In this document: positions 8,390-16,508 of the stretch, in pieces
Numbering within the stretch: position 1 is the first letter of the stretch
Layout: each line of letters starts with the position of its first letter
NCBI RefSeq assembly: GCF_030552895.1
Contig: NZ_CP130649.1
Coordinates: 2,232,001-2,296,000, forward strand
DNA: 64,000 nt
Direction: 5' to 3'
DNA from: Tatumella ptyseos
Lineage (GTDB): Bacteria > Pseudomonadota > Gammaproteobacteria > Enterobacterales > Enterobacteriaceae
Program-made: the position numbers and the translations under genes
Notes under the pieces: model-generated
What the model saw: only the letters and a program-made list of their open reading frames with translations
Told to the model about the DNA's origin: nothing
The model's database searches: none

Positions 8390-8905
8390 ATGCGCTTTTC
8401 GAGGGATAATCTCCCCATTTCCAACCGCCCCGGCGAATATGCCAATGCGCAGAAATACTTCGGGTTGAACGACAGCCATGAAGGGCTGAAAGCCAGCCAT
8501 GAAGGGCTGAAAGCCAGCTTGTGGCTAGTACCAACCACCGACCCTCAGACACCAGGAGCACCGATCGCGATTACCAGCCATTCGAGCGCGAAAACGTTTC
8601 TTGCGAAAGTCATATCCATCGCAAGGAAGAGGCTGTCAAGCGTCGCCGCTAGCATTGACGGAAAGGACATTCCTACAACTAGCAAGTTGGTAGCTCAAGA
8701 GGAATACACCCAACTCAAGGATGCGATTGCAAGAGCCGATGCCGCTCTGGCTTCGACAACAAGTTCCCCGGTGCTGCTCGACTATCAAATCTACCTCCTT
8801 TATCTGGCGCTCAATGGCAGTAAGAACGACATAGGCGCCCGCTTCGGCGGATTCAACTACTTGGGCTTTGAGAACGAGGTCAGGGCCGGAACCATGACGC
8901 CGTAG
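8390..8905 (+). CDS. Hypothetical protein, possibly a fragment
   Basis: A 171-codon frame, open further upstream without a start codon (to about 8211), so the true N-terminus may be lost. I do not recognise a family. The C-terminal half has a helical EEYTQLKDAIARADAALAST pattern reminiscent of FIVAR-type modules, a weak resemblance only. An exact 21-bp tandem duplication (8475-8516) adds a second SHEGLKA copy. The composition matches the GC-rich block. Neighbouring decayed genes make a fragment likely. Confidence 0.35.
   Translation: MRFSRDNLPISNRPGEYANAQKYFGLNDSHEGLKASHEGLKASLWLVPTTDPQTPGAPIAITSHSSAKTFLAKVISIARKRLSSVAASIDGKDIPTTSKLVAQEEYTQLKDAIARADAALASTTSSPVLLDYQIYLLYLALNGSKNDIGARFGGFNYLGFENEVRAGTMTP
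8475..8516. repeat. 21-bp perfect tandem duplication
   Basis: Two adjacent identical 21-bp units (8475-8495 and 8496-8516, each beginning GCCATGAAGG). It is in frame with the hypothetical ORF and duplicates seven residues. Probably replication slippage. Confidence 0.9.
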
Positions 8906-9103
8906 TATCGGATTTGGGGCGTCTTGCGAACGGCAATGCGCTGCTACAGCGCGACTGCTAGGCGAAAGCCCGGATATTTGAGCACAGCGATTCGCTCAAG
9001 ATATATTTATTTGTGATGACTAAAATAAAAATACTGGATTGGACTTATTTTATCTAAGCCGACATCATTTCAGTTATCCCATCGAATCCGAGGAAGCACT
9101 TCT

Positions 9104-9646
9104 ATGACGAGGAACCACCCTATGAAAATGAACGCCATCCTGTGGCCTGAAGGCTATGTGCCGGGCTTCACCGAGAACTTCGCCTCTAACGAGGTTATCG
9201 TCGCTGGCTTGAGCGCAGCCGACCTATGGCCGTTGCTGGCTGATGCCACTAAATGGCCAACTTACTATACCAACTCGGCCAACGTCCGCTTCTACGACGG
9301 CAAAGGTCCTGTACTGGCCGACGGCGACCGTTTCTATTTCGAGACTTTCGGCTTCCCAGTCGAAGCTCAGTGCAACGAGTTCGTGGCTCCCACCGCGGAC
9401 CAGCCAGGCCGCGTGGCCTGGCACGGCTGGGCTGGCGAGGAAGGTAGTGCCGACCGCCTGGACGTTCATCACGCCTGGCTAGTCGAAGACTTGGACGGCG
9501 ACCGCGTGCGCATCCTCACGCAGGAAACCCAGAAGGGTCAACCGGCAGAGGAACTGCACAACACCAGGCCCAACCCGATGATCAACGGCCATCAGGACTG
9601 GCTTGATGGTCTGGTCACCGCCGCACGTAAGGCCAAGCAGGGTTAA
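9104..9646 (+). CDS. SRPBCC-family protein (first of a tandem pair)
   Basis: A 180-residue protein of the START/Bet v 1-like SRPBCC fold, which encloses a hydrophobic pocket. The N-terminal strand and helix (EVIVAGLSAADLWPLLADAT) and the later GRVAWHGWAG and HHAWLVEDLDGDRVRIL fit polyketide-cyclase/dehydrase-like members. It is strongly similar to the next gene, including a nearly identical WPLLADAT..WPTYY block, so the two arose by duplication. This copy has no signal peptide. Ribosome site GAGGAAG precedes the ATG by about 8 bases. First gene of the intact XenA operon; the substrate is unknown. Confidence 0.8.
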   Translation: MTRNHPMKMNAILWPEGYVPGFTENFASNEVIVAGLSAADLWPLLADATKWPTYYTNSANVRFYDGKGPVLADGDRFYFETFGFPVEAQCNEFVAPTADQPGRVAWHGWAGEEGSADRLDVHHAWLVEDLDGDRVRILTQETQKGQPAEELHNTRPNPMINGHQDWLDGLVTAARKAKQG

Positions 9647-9651
9647 GCATC

Positions 9652-10275
9652 ATGATGTCGATGAAATTGTTACGCGTGCTGGCTTTCGGCCTTGCCGCTC
9701 TGCTGGTCGCCGGTTCGGCCTCGGCTGGCAGCGCGCTATCACAGCAGCCGATGCAGCAAAGCGCGATTATATGGCCGACCGGCTACCTACCGGGCACGAC
9801 CGATAACTTTGTCACCAACGAGGTTATCGTCTCTGGGTTGAGTGCCGCCGATGTCTGGCCGCTGCTGGCCGATGCCACCAGATGGCCGACTTACTACGCG
9901 AACTCGGCGGATGTGCGCTTCTACGGCGGCAAGGGGCCGGTACTGGCCAACGGCGACCGCTTTTTCTTCAAGACTTTCGGTTTCCCGGTCGAGGCACAGG
10001 TCACCGAATACGTCCCGCCAACCGCGGGTAAACCTGGCCGCGTGGCCTGGCACGGCTGGGCTGGCGAGGAAGGTAGTGCCGACCGCCTGGACGTGATCCA
10101 CGCCTGGCTGGTCGAGAATCTGCCGGGTGGCCGCGTACGTATCCTCACCCAGGAAAGCCAGAAAGGCGAACCGGCGAAGAAGCTGGCCGCCAGCAAGCCG
10201 AACGTCATGATCAATGGTCATCAGGACTGGCTGGCCGGTCTGGTCGAAGCAGCGCGCAAAGCCAAGCAGCATTGA
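9652..10275 (+). CDS. SRPBCC-family protein with signal peptide (second of a tandem pair)
   Basis: A 207-residue paralogue of the gene five bases upstream. It differs by an N-terminal extension with a typical Sec signal peptide (MKLLRVLAFGLAALLVAG, cleavage after SASA), so this copy should be periplasmic while the first is cytoplasmic. The core again has NEVIVSGLSAADVWPLLADA and GRVAWHGWAGEEGSADRLDV. Having the same ligand pocket on both sides of the membrane suggests a shared small hydrophobic ligand, which is inference. Confidence 0.82.
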   Translation: MMSMKLLRVLAFGLAALLVAGSASAGSALSQQPMQQSAIIWPTGYLPGTTDNFVTNEVIVSGLSAADVWPLLADATRWPTYYANSADVRFYGGKGPVLANGDRFFFKTFGFPVEAQVTEYVPPTAGKPGRVAWHGWAGEEGSADRLDVIHAWLVENLPGGRVRILTQESQKGEPAKKLAASKPNVMINGHQDWLAGLVEAARKAKQH

Positions 10276-10322
10276 TGACTGGCACCCGCGCCATACAACG
10301 CATCTGAAAGGAGAAAAAATTC

Positions 10323-11033
10323 ATGATTGGTACTGGCATCAAGATTCTTCTGATCCTGACTTCCCAAGCCACGATGGGCGATGACCCACGCCCGACCGGC
10401 GTGTGGTTCGAGGAACTGTCCACGCCGTATTACGCCTTCGTCGATGCCGGTGCCGAGGTGGACATCGCCTCGATCGCTGGCGGCAAGATCCCGGTCGATC
10501 CGCACTCCATCGAGGCCGAAGGCAAGAACCCGCCGAGCGTTGAACGCTTCCTTAAAGACAAGGCGGCGATGGCCAAACTCGAAGGTTCCCAGAAGATCGA
10601 CAACGTATCCACCGAAGGTTACTCGGCGGTATTCCTGCCCGGCGGCCACGGCACGATGTGGGACCTGCCCAAGAGCGCCAGGCTGGCAAACCTGCTGTCT
10701 ACTTCTTGGGCCAACGGCAAAGTGGTTGCCGCAGTCTGCCACGGCCCGGCTGGGCTCGTGAACGTCAAAGACACCAACGGCCAGCCGCTGGTTGCCGGTC
10801 GCCGCGTCAGCGCCTTCACCAACAGCGAGGAAGAAAAAGCGGGCCTGACCCAGACCGTGCCCTTCCTGCTTGAAACTCGCATCCGCGAGCTGGGCGCCAA
10901 ATACGAGCGCGGCGACGACTTCCAATCCTTTGCCGTGCGTGACGGCAACCTCGTCACCGGCCAGAATCCCATGTCGTCCGGGGAAGTTGCGCGCCTAGTG
11001 CTGCAAGCCGTTGCTGAGGATTCCAAACAATGA
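10323..11033 (+). CDS. DJ-1/PfpI-family type 1 glutamine amidotransferase-like protein
   Basis: A 236-residue protein of the Hsp31/HchA-type DJ-1 superfamily: ILLILTS at the N-terminus, GYSAVFLPGGHGTMWDL with the acid/oxyanion region, and the nucleophile elbow VVAAVCHGPAGL with the conserved Cys-His. Relatives act as glyoxalase III or deglycase enzymes or chaperones. A strong ribosome site (AAAGGAG) precedes the ATG. The TGA overlaps the next ATG (ATGA), indicating coupling with the MDR gene. In this operon a role in handling reactive carbonyls is plausible but inferred. Confidence 0.85.
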   Translation: MIGTGIKILLILTSQATMGDDPRPTGVWFEELSTPYYAFVDAGAEVDIASIAGGKIPVDPHSIEAEGKNPPSVERFLKDKAAMAKLEGSQKIDNVSTEGYSAVFLPGGHGTMWDLPKSARLANLLSTSWANGKVVAAVCHGPAGLVNVKDTNGQPLVAGRRVSAFTNSEEEKAGLTQTVPFLLETRIRELGAKYERGDDFQSFAVRDGNLVTGQNPMSSGEVARLVLQAVAEDSKQ

Positions 11034-12025
11034 GCCTGGCTGGTGATGTGGAGTCGCCCTCAAGCTATCGGGCCTGGCAATGGCACGATGGCAGCGAACC
11101 CCGCATGCTGGCGCTGGATCAGCTTGACATGCCGCCGCTGGCGGCTGGCGACGTGCTGGTGCGCAACGCCATAATCGGCCTGAACCCGGTAGACTGGAAG
11201 GTGCTAGGTAAGCTGCCGTGGGAGCCGGGCCATGTGCCCGGCGTTGATGGTGCGGGCACCGTGGTTGCCCTGGGCGCTGGCGTAGCTGGCGACTGGGTGG
11301 GACAGCGCGTGGCCTACCACCAGGATTTACAACGGCACGGCAGCTTTGCCGAATACACGCCGCTGGCCGCGCGGGCGCTGCTGCGCCTACCCGATGCCGT
11401 CGATTTTGAGACAGCGGCCAGCTTCCCCTGCCCGGCGCTAACTGCCTGGCTGGCACTGGAGAAGGTGCCGGTACGGGCGGGACAGGCGCTGTTGGTCAGC
11501 GGCGCCGGCGGTGCGGTCGGACATTATCTGGTGCAACTGGCGGTCGCGCGCGGTTTCTCCGTAACCACGATGAGCCATCCCCGCCATTGGGAACGCCTAC
11601 TGGCGTTGGGTGCAGACGACTGCCTGTCCGGCCCGCAGGCGCCAGGTGCCACCTGGCCAGAAGACGGCAAGCGCTTCTTTGGTGTCGTCGATACCGTAAA
11701 CGGTACCCATGCCCGCGGGCTAGCGACTGCGCTGCGGGCCAATGGCCATCTGGTGGCCATTCAAGACCGCGTGCCGGATTGGCCGCTGCCGCCTTTCGGT
11801 AAAGCAATATCCCTGCATGAAGTGGCGCTGGGTGCTTTACATCAGCATGGCGACGACGCTGACTGGGCACAACTGACAGCCGCTGGCGAACGCCTGCTGC
11901 AAGAATTTGCCAATGGGCGCCTGCGCCCGGAAGCCACGGTGGTGCGCGATTTCGCCGCGCTGCCCGATTTGCTGGAGGCGCTGCGCCAGCGCCAGTTTTC
12001 CGGCAAACCCTTGATCCGTATTTGA
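11030..12025 (+). CDS. Zinc-independent MDR / quinone-oxidoreductase-like NAD(P)H reductase
   Basis: A 331-residue medium-chain dehydrogenase/reductase. The GroES-like N-terminal domain has GLNPVDWKVLGKLPW and HVPGVDGAGTVVALGAGV. The Rossmann domain has ALLVSGAGGAVGHYLVQLA (nucleotide-binding AxxGxVG loop, about residues 155-170). Catalytic-zinc ligands and the structural-zinc Cys cluster are not visible, so it belongs with QOR-like reductases that act on quinones or enones. Translationally coupled to the DJ-1-like gene upstream; 17 bases separate its stop from the OYE start. Confidence 0.87.
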   Translation: MSLAGDVESPSSYRAWQWHDGSEPRMLALDQLDMPPLAAGDVLVRNAIIGLNPVDWKVLGKLPWEPGHVPGVDGAGTVVALGAGVAGDWVGQRVAYHQDLQRHGSFAEYTPLAARALLRLPDAVDFETAASFPCPALTAWLALEKVPVRAGQALLVSGAGGAVGHYLVQLAVARGFSVTTMSHPRHWERLLALGADDCLSGPQAPGATWPEDGKRFFGVVDTVNGTHARGLATALRANGHLVAIQDRVPDWPLPPFGKAISLHEVALGALHQHGDDADWAQLTAAGERLLQEFANGRLRPEATVVRDFAALPDLLEALRQRQFSGKPLIRI

Positions 12026-12042
12026 CAGAAAAGAGAAATCCC

Positions 12043-13158
12043 ATGTCCGAATTATTCACCCCGTTCCAACTCAAGGACGTCACCCTGCGCAACCGCATCG
12101 CGGTGCCGCCGATGTGCCAGTACAGCGCCGTTGACGGCTTCACTAACGACTGGCACCAGATCCACTATCCGGCGATCGCCCGCGGCGGTGCCGGGTTGGT
12201 GATCGTCGAGGCTACCGGCGTCTCGCCCGAAGGCCGTATCACCCCCGGCTGCCTGGGCCTGTGGGACGACGCACAAGCTGAGGGCTTGGCCCAGATCGCC
12301 ACCAGCATCGAGGCCGCCGGCGCGGTGCCGGGTATCCAGATCGCCCATGCCGGCCGCAAGGCCAGCGCCAACAACCCCTGGGAAGGAGACGACCACATCC
12401 CCGAGGGCGACCCGCGCGCCTGGCAACCCATCGCGCCATCGGCCATCGCCTTCGGCGAGGGCCTGCCGCGCGTGCCCCGTGAAATGACCCTGGACGATAT
12501 CGCCCTCGTCAAGGCGGATTTCGTTGCCGCCGCACGCCGCGCCCGCGATGCCGGCTTCAAGTGGCTGGAACTGCACTTCGCCCACGGCTACCTGGCGCAG
12601 AGCTTTTTCTCCGCATACAGCAACCAGCGCACCGACCAGTACGGCGGCAGCTTCGACAACCGTGCGCGCTTCGCGCTGGAGACGCTGGCGGCGGTACGCG
12701 AGGTATGGCCGCAGAACCTGCCGCTGACCGCACGCTTCGGTGTGATCGAGTACGACGGCCGTGACGAGGAAACTCTGGCCGAGTCGATCGAACTGGTCAG
12801 GCGCATGCGCGAAGGCGGGCTGGATCTGCTCAACGTCAGTGTTAACTTCGTCATCCCCGGTGTGCAGATTCCGTGGGGTACCCCAGCCTTCCTAGCACCG
12901 ATCGCCGAGCGCGTCAGCCGCGAAGCTGGCCTGCCGGTGGCGTCGAGCTGGGGCATCGACGATCCGCAAGTGGCCGAGCGCGTGGTCGCCGACAGGCAGA
13001 TGGATCTGGTGATGATCGGCCGCGCGATGCTGGCCAATCCGCACTATCCGTATGCGATGGCGCAGGCGCTGAAGGTGGAACACCCGGACTGGATACTTCC
13101 CGCGCCTTACGCGCACTGGCTAGAGCGCTACCGCGGCGCGGCTAGAGCCTCGGCGTAA
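12043..13158 (+). CDS. xenA: XenA/YqjM-type old yellow enzyme (NADH:flavin oxidoreductase)
   Basis: About 371 residues, FMN-dependent TIM barrel. It resembles Pseudomonas xenobiotic reductase A: MSELFTPFQLKDVTLRNRI, then PPMCQYSA with the Cys of the YqjM/XenA class, IQIAHAGRKAS, LHFAHGYLAQSFFS, and SNQRTDQYGGSFDNRARF. Such enzymes reduce activated C=C bonds and nitro-compounds. I chose ATG 12043 because it aligns with the family start and has an AAGAGA site; a TTG start at 12022 would overlap the preceding gene. Last gene of an apparently intact five-gene operon in a decaying island. Confidence 0.92.
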   Translation: MSELFTPFQLKDVTLRNRIAVPPMCQYSAVDGFTNDWHQIHYPAIARGGAGLVIVEATGVSPEGRITPGCLGLWDDAQAEGLAQIATSIEAAGAVPGIQIAHAGRKASANNPWEGDDHIPEGDPRAWQPIAPSAIAFGEGLPRVPREMTLDDIALVKADFVAAARRARDAGFKWLELHFAHGYLAQSFFSAYSNQRTDQYGGSFDNRARFALETLAAVREVWPQNLPLTARFGVIEYDGRDEETLAESIELVRRMREGGLDLLNVSVNFVIPGVQIPWGTPAFLAPIAERVSREAGLPVASSWGIDDPQVAERVVADRQMDLVMIGRAMLANPHYPYAMAQALKVEHPDWILPAPYAHWLERYRGAARASA

Positions 13159-13199
13159 GAGTATGCACATGGGCCGCGCGATGAGAATTGTCTGGACAA

Positions 13200-14009
13200 T
13201 CGCACGGCCTAGGTGTCCCCCTCCCCCCCGCTATGGCGCCTTCCACCGTATCGACATGATCGACGCGGTAACCGGAAAGGCGAAGGTACCACTGTATACC
13301 GGGCCGCTGCTCAGTCCGCACGGGCTGGCGTTCGCACAGAGCCGGCTGTGGTTCACGGGCTAAGGAGCCAAGGCGCTGGGTCGCTATGACCCGCAAACCG
13401 GCCGTTTCGACTGGCTGATGGGCACCAGCCAAGACACCTCGCACCTGCTGCACGTCAGCGCGGACGGCTCCCGCATCCAAGCCAGTAACTCCGGGTCGGG
13501 CACGGCCAGCCTGTTCAAGCGACGCATGGTGCCCTCCCACTGGCGTGCGGTCGGCCGGTGCCGAACCGCGACTGGATTGGGCACATACCGTGGTGCTGAC
13601 CGGCCCCAGTACAGAAGGCTTCGACGTGTCGCCCGATGGCCGCGAACTGTAGACAGTTGGCCCGGACGGCACGCTCGACATCCTCGATGTCGCGGCGGGC
13701 AAGGTGGCAATGACGTTCGCCAGCGGCCTGCACGGAGCGCACCGGCTGGTTTTCACGCCCGATGGTCGCCGGGTGATGGGGGTCAGCGTCAAGACCGGCG
13801 CGCTGACGGTGTTCGATATGACAACGTACAGGGTGGTCAAGCGGCTTCAGACAGGGCGTGGCACCGGTATCCACACGGATGCCACCGGTAACCTGGCCTT
13901 TGTGTCCTGCACGCCCGATGGTATCGTCGCCGTTATCGACTTGGCTACGCTAAAGGAAACCGTGCGCATCCAAATCGGGCGGTCTGATAGCATTACGCTG
14001 ACGAAGTGA
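13200..14009 (+). pseudogene. YncE-like / cytochrome-D1-like beta-propeller protein, broken
   Basis: Propeller-blade sequence is spread over several frames: LYTGPLLSPHGLAFAQSRLW followed by a stop, then RYDPQTGRFDW, a frame change near 13540-13600, then GFDVSPDGREL, a stop at about 13650, and finally an open stretch with VFTPDGRRVMGVSVKTGALT, TDATGNLAFVSCTPDG and VIDLATLKETVRI. At least two nonsense changes and one frameshift. No signal peptide survives. It follows the OYE gene but seems not to be a working member of the operon. Confidence 0.75.
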
Positions 14010-14114
14010 TCGGCCATTACGTTCATCTTGATGCACGTAATGGCCTGATGGGTCTGTACAAGACGTGGGCGAATCCGACCCAGGCTTTACACAAATAAAA
14101 GGTGAGGTAATCCA

Positions 14115-14582
14115 GTGAATCTGCTCTATCTACTCATGGCTCTAGGCGGTGGTGCCGGCCTATCCATTCAGGCGGCGGTCAACAGCCGCCTGAGCGCGGG
14201 CATCGGCGGGCAACCGCTGGTGGCCTCGTTCTTCTCCTTCACCATCGGCGCACTTTGCCTAGGCGCGGTGGCGCTGGTACAGGCCGACTGGCACAGCGTC
14301 GCCGACAATGTCGGCCAGCAACCATGGTGGCGCTGGCTGGGCGGCGCGATCGGCGCGGTCTTCGTATTCACCACGGTGTATCTCGCGCCTAAGATCGGTA
14401 TCACTAATGCCATGTTCCTGTTCATCATCGGGCAACTCACCGCCGGCATGTTCATCGACGGCTTCGGCCTGCTACAGATGGCGCAGCGACCGGTGTACTG
14501 GTGGAAGTTCGCTGGGCTGGGCGTGATGCTAGTCGGACTGGTGTTCTTTATGTTCGGCGACAAGCTGTTCCTGCACGAATAG
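14115..14582 (+). CDS. DMT-family transporter, YdcZ/DUF606-like
   Basis: A 155-residue, five-helix inner-membrane protein. Typical DUF606 features: LLYLLMALGGGAGLSIQAAV with NSRLSAGIG after the first helix, SFFSFTIGALCLGAVAL, GAVFVFTTVYLAPKIG, and FIIGQLTAGMFIDGFGLL. It starts with GTG, preceded by GGTGAGG. Members often function as pairs; the only other DUF606 sequence here is the broken fragment at 7912-8150. Substrate unknown. The gene looks intact. Confidence 0.85.
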   Translation: MNLLYLLMALGGGAGLSIQAAVNSRLSAGIGGQPLVASFFSFTIGALCLGAVALVQADWHSVADNVGQQPWWRWLGGAIGAVFVFTTVYLAPKIGITNAMFLFIIGQLTAGMFIDGFGLLQMAQRPVYWWKFAGLGVMLVGLVFFMFGDKLFLHE

Positions 14583-14880
14583 GTGAAGCAACCCTCAATG
14601 ATGGCCCCCCATAGCCTGCAGGTCGACGTCGCCTGACCACCGCGTTGGCGGTGATCGGGCTGATGCCCGATGGCATAGCTAATGCACAGGCGGCCATGCT
14701 GAAAGCCGGTTCTCTCGGAATGACTCCCGTGGGACAGCACCTACCGGCCGCGTGCCCGTAATGTGGAAGGAAACGCTGAACCGCCCCGCCGCGCGCGCTT
14801 GACTCATCGCCTTTTGGCTTGGGCGTACGCCGTGCGCGTCATCGCCTTTTTCTATCAAGAACAACATTAGGAACTGCATC

Positions 14881-15257
14881 ATGACGAAAATTGCCGTATT
14901 GGGCCTGGGCGCGATGGAATCGCGCATGGCCGCCAATCTCATCAAGGGCGGTCACGCCGTGACGGTCTGAAACCGCAGCCTGGCGCCGACGTGGCGCGCG
15001 TGCTCGACGCGGTGGCCACCGCGCCGGTGTGGAGCATCGTCGCCGGACGTATCGCCGGCTCAATGCAGGCGGGCAACTTCGCCCCGCAGTTCCCCATCGG
15101 GCTGATCGTGAAGGACTTCGGTTACACCGTGCAGGTCCCCGGTTGCGATGCCGCCGCCCCGACTATCGCCGCTGCGCGCTCCGTGTTCCGCGCTGGCATC
15201 GAACGGGGCTTCGGCGAGGAGAACATGACCGCCTTGGTCAAGTTATTCGCCGTGTAA
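14881..15257 (+). pseudogene. 3-hydroxyisobutyrate-dehydrogenase-like oxidoreductase, internally deleted
   Basis: The start of an NAD(P)-binding protein (KIAVLGLGAMESRMAANLIK) ends at an in-frame TGA where family members carry a Trp before NRS (14968-14970). Immediately after, the frame jumps to the C-terminal domain (GADVARVLDAVATAPVWS, FAPQFPIGLIVKDFGYTVQ, GEENMTALVKLFAV). Judged by usual family length near 290 residues, about 160 central codons are missing. The GxGxMG dinucleotide motif is also altered (Glu for Gly). Clearly a dead gene. Confidence 0.8.
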
Positions 15258-15279
15258 TCCCGCTGAGATAGCAGCTCTC

Positions 15280-15513
15280 ATGAAGACCAAACCAACTCTG
15301 GAATTCGGTAACGTTATCAAGATCCTAACGGCGGGGCAGGCTGATATCCACGGCTGGGCGGTGGCGATCGCGATCGTGAACAACGGCGGCTACCTGATCG
15401 GTCTGCACCGGCTCAACGGTGGCCAGGTGATCGGTGCGGTCGGCGTGTCAGGCGTGCAATCGCACGAGGATGCGCAGGTGGCCCGCGCCGGTATCGCAGT
15501 CCTTGGCTTGTAA
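15280..15513 (+). pseudogene. GlcG/HbpS-family (DUF336) protein with an in-frame central deletion
   Basis: The 77-codon frame joins the family N-terminus (WAVAIAIVNNGGYLIGLHRL) directly to the C-terminus (GQVIGAVGVSGVQSHEDAQV, then ARAGIAVL). Full members are about 135-150 residues, so roughly 60 residues between the first strand pair and the last are lost while the frame is kept. It may still be translated, but the fold could not form normally. Same deletion style as the preceding dehydrogenase remnant. Confidence 0.72.
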
Positions 15514-15554
15514 CCTTCTAATACGAAGGACTGGTGCCCGTTCAATTCTGGTCA

Positions 15555-15645
15555 GGCGACCTGTTTGGGCATGACGGAACGACGGTTACGAACCGCTATG
15601 GCAAGCAGCGTGAGCACTGTACAGATCGCATCGGTGTATATTTAA
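15555..15645 (-). pseudogene. Possible C-terminal fragment of a transporter
   Basis: On the minus strand a short frame reads AICTVLTLLAIAVRNRRSV and then MPKQVA and a stop: a last transmembrane helix followed by a basic tail, as at the end of MFS or DMT transporters. A TAA lies just upstream, so nothing else of the gene is present. It marks the right edge of the GC-rich block, some 90 bases before the grpE terminator. Confidence 0.3.
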
Positions 15646-15730
15646 CTCGACTAAGCCATTGATAAAACTACTGTATAGGGTTATGGCGTAGTCCAGCAAA
15701 GTGCGGTGCTGGAGTCATCCTGAAATAAAA

Positions 15731-15756
15731 AAAGGTTCATCTAATAATGAACCTTT
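15731..15756 (-). terminator. Rho-independent terminator of grpE
   Basis: Ten-base perfect arms (AAAGGTTCAT / ATGAACCTTT) with a six-base loop; on the minus strand it is followed by a run of T. Confidence 0.85.
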
Positions 15757-15810
15757 CAACTCATAAGATAGCGAGAGCGTTAATATTACGTAGCGCTTCG
15801 CATCGTTATA

Positions 15811-16389
15811 TTATGCCTTGGAAACAGCAACCATGGCTGGACGCAATAAACGACCATTCAACGTATAGCCCCGTTGCATCACCATCAGTACATGGTTAGG
15901 CGCTACGTCTGCGGATTCAATCATCGACATCGCTTGGTGAACGTCTGGATTGAAAGGGACGTGAATATCACCTACCACTTCAACACCAAACTTACGTACC
16001 GCATCTAGCAGTGATTTCAGCGTCAGCTCAATCCCTTCAATCATAGAAGCCAATTCAGGATTCTCTTTGTTAGAGACTTCTAAGGCACGCTCAAGGCTAT
16101 CAATTACTGGCAGTAATTCGTTAGCAAATTTTTCCAGTGCGAACTTATGCGCCTTCTCGATATCGATTTCAGTACGGCGACGGATGTTTTCGATTTCAGC
16201 TTGCGCACGAACTTGGGCTTCACGCACGCCGCCTTGCGACTCGGCCAGCGCTTTTTCTAATTCAGCGATACGCTCATCACGAGGATCGATGCTTTCTGAT
16301 GCATCCTGTTGATTTTGCTGCTCAGCTTGCTCGGCATTCAATACTTCAGGATCTTGTGGATTCGGGGTATTCTGTTCTTTACTACTCAT
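15811..16389 (-). CDS. grpE: GrpE, nucleotide exchange factor of DnaK
   Basis: A 192-residue protein with an acidic N-terminal arm, a long coiled coil (about residues 35-90, [20 protein letters not shown] and [18 protein letters not shown]) and the C-terminal beta-wing ending in [19 protein letters not shown]. It releases ADP from DnaK. It has its own terminator downstream and a sigma-32 promoter upstream, and is divergent from nadK, the standard enterobacterial arrangement. Confidence 0.97.
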   Translation of the reverse strand: MSSKEQNTPNPQDPEVLNAEQAEQQNQQDASESIDPRDERIAELEKALAESQGGVREAQVRAQAEIENIRRRTEIDIEKAHKFALEKFANELLPVIDSLERALEVSNKENPELASMIEGIELTLKSLLDAVRKFGVEVVGDIHVPFNPDVHQAMSMIESADVAPNHVLMVMQRGYTLNGRLLRPAMVAVSKA

Positions 16390-16432
16390 GAAAATCTCCG
16401 CATTTCATAGTCATCTCGGCAATAAGGCTATT

Positions 16433-16458
16433 ATGGGGATGAAATTTTGGGATTCAAG
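16433..16458 (-). promoter_or_regulatory. Sigma-32 heat-shock promoter for grpE
   Basis: On the minus strand: CTTGAA at -35 (16458-16453), a 14-base spacer, then CCCCAT at -10 (16438-16433). This is the consensus RpoH promoter, about 45 bases before the grpE start. Confidence 0.85.
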
Positions 16459-16508
16459 AGACTCTGACAGATTGTCGAGAGTTTTGCGCACAGAGGATGC
16501 TCACCCTA

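Noticed and set aside
8201..8561. Several overlapping minus-strand ORFs of 75-99 codons
   Set aside because: No family features; they lie opposite the hypothetical plus-strand frame in GC-rich DNA, where chance ORFs are common.
9787..11026. Long minus-strand ORFs (up to 234 codons) opposite the SRPBCC and DJ-1-like genes
   Set aside because: They are antisense shadows of clearly recognised plus-strand proteins and carry no domain motifs.
11496..12143. 215-codon minus-strand ORF
   Set aside because: Arg/Pro/Ala-rich shadow of the MDR and OYE genes.
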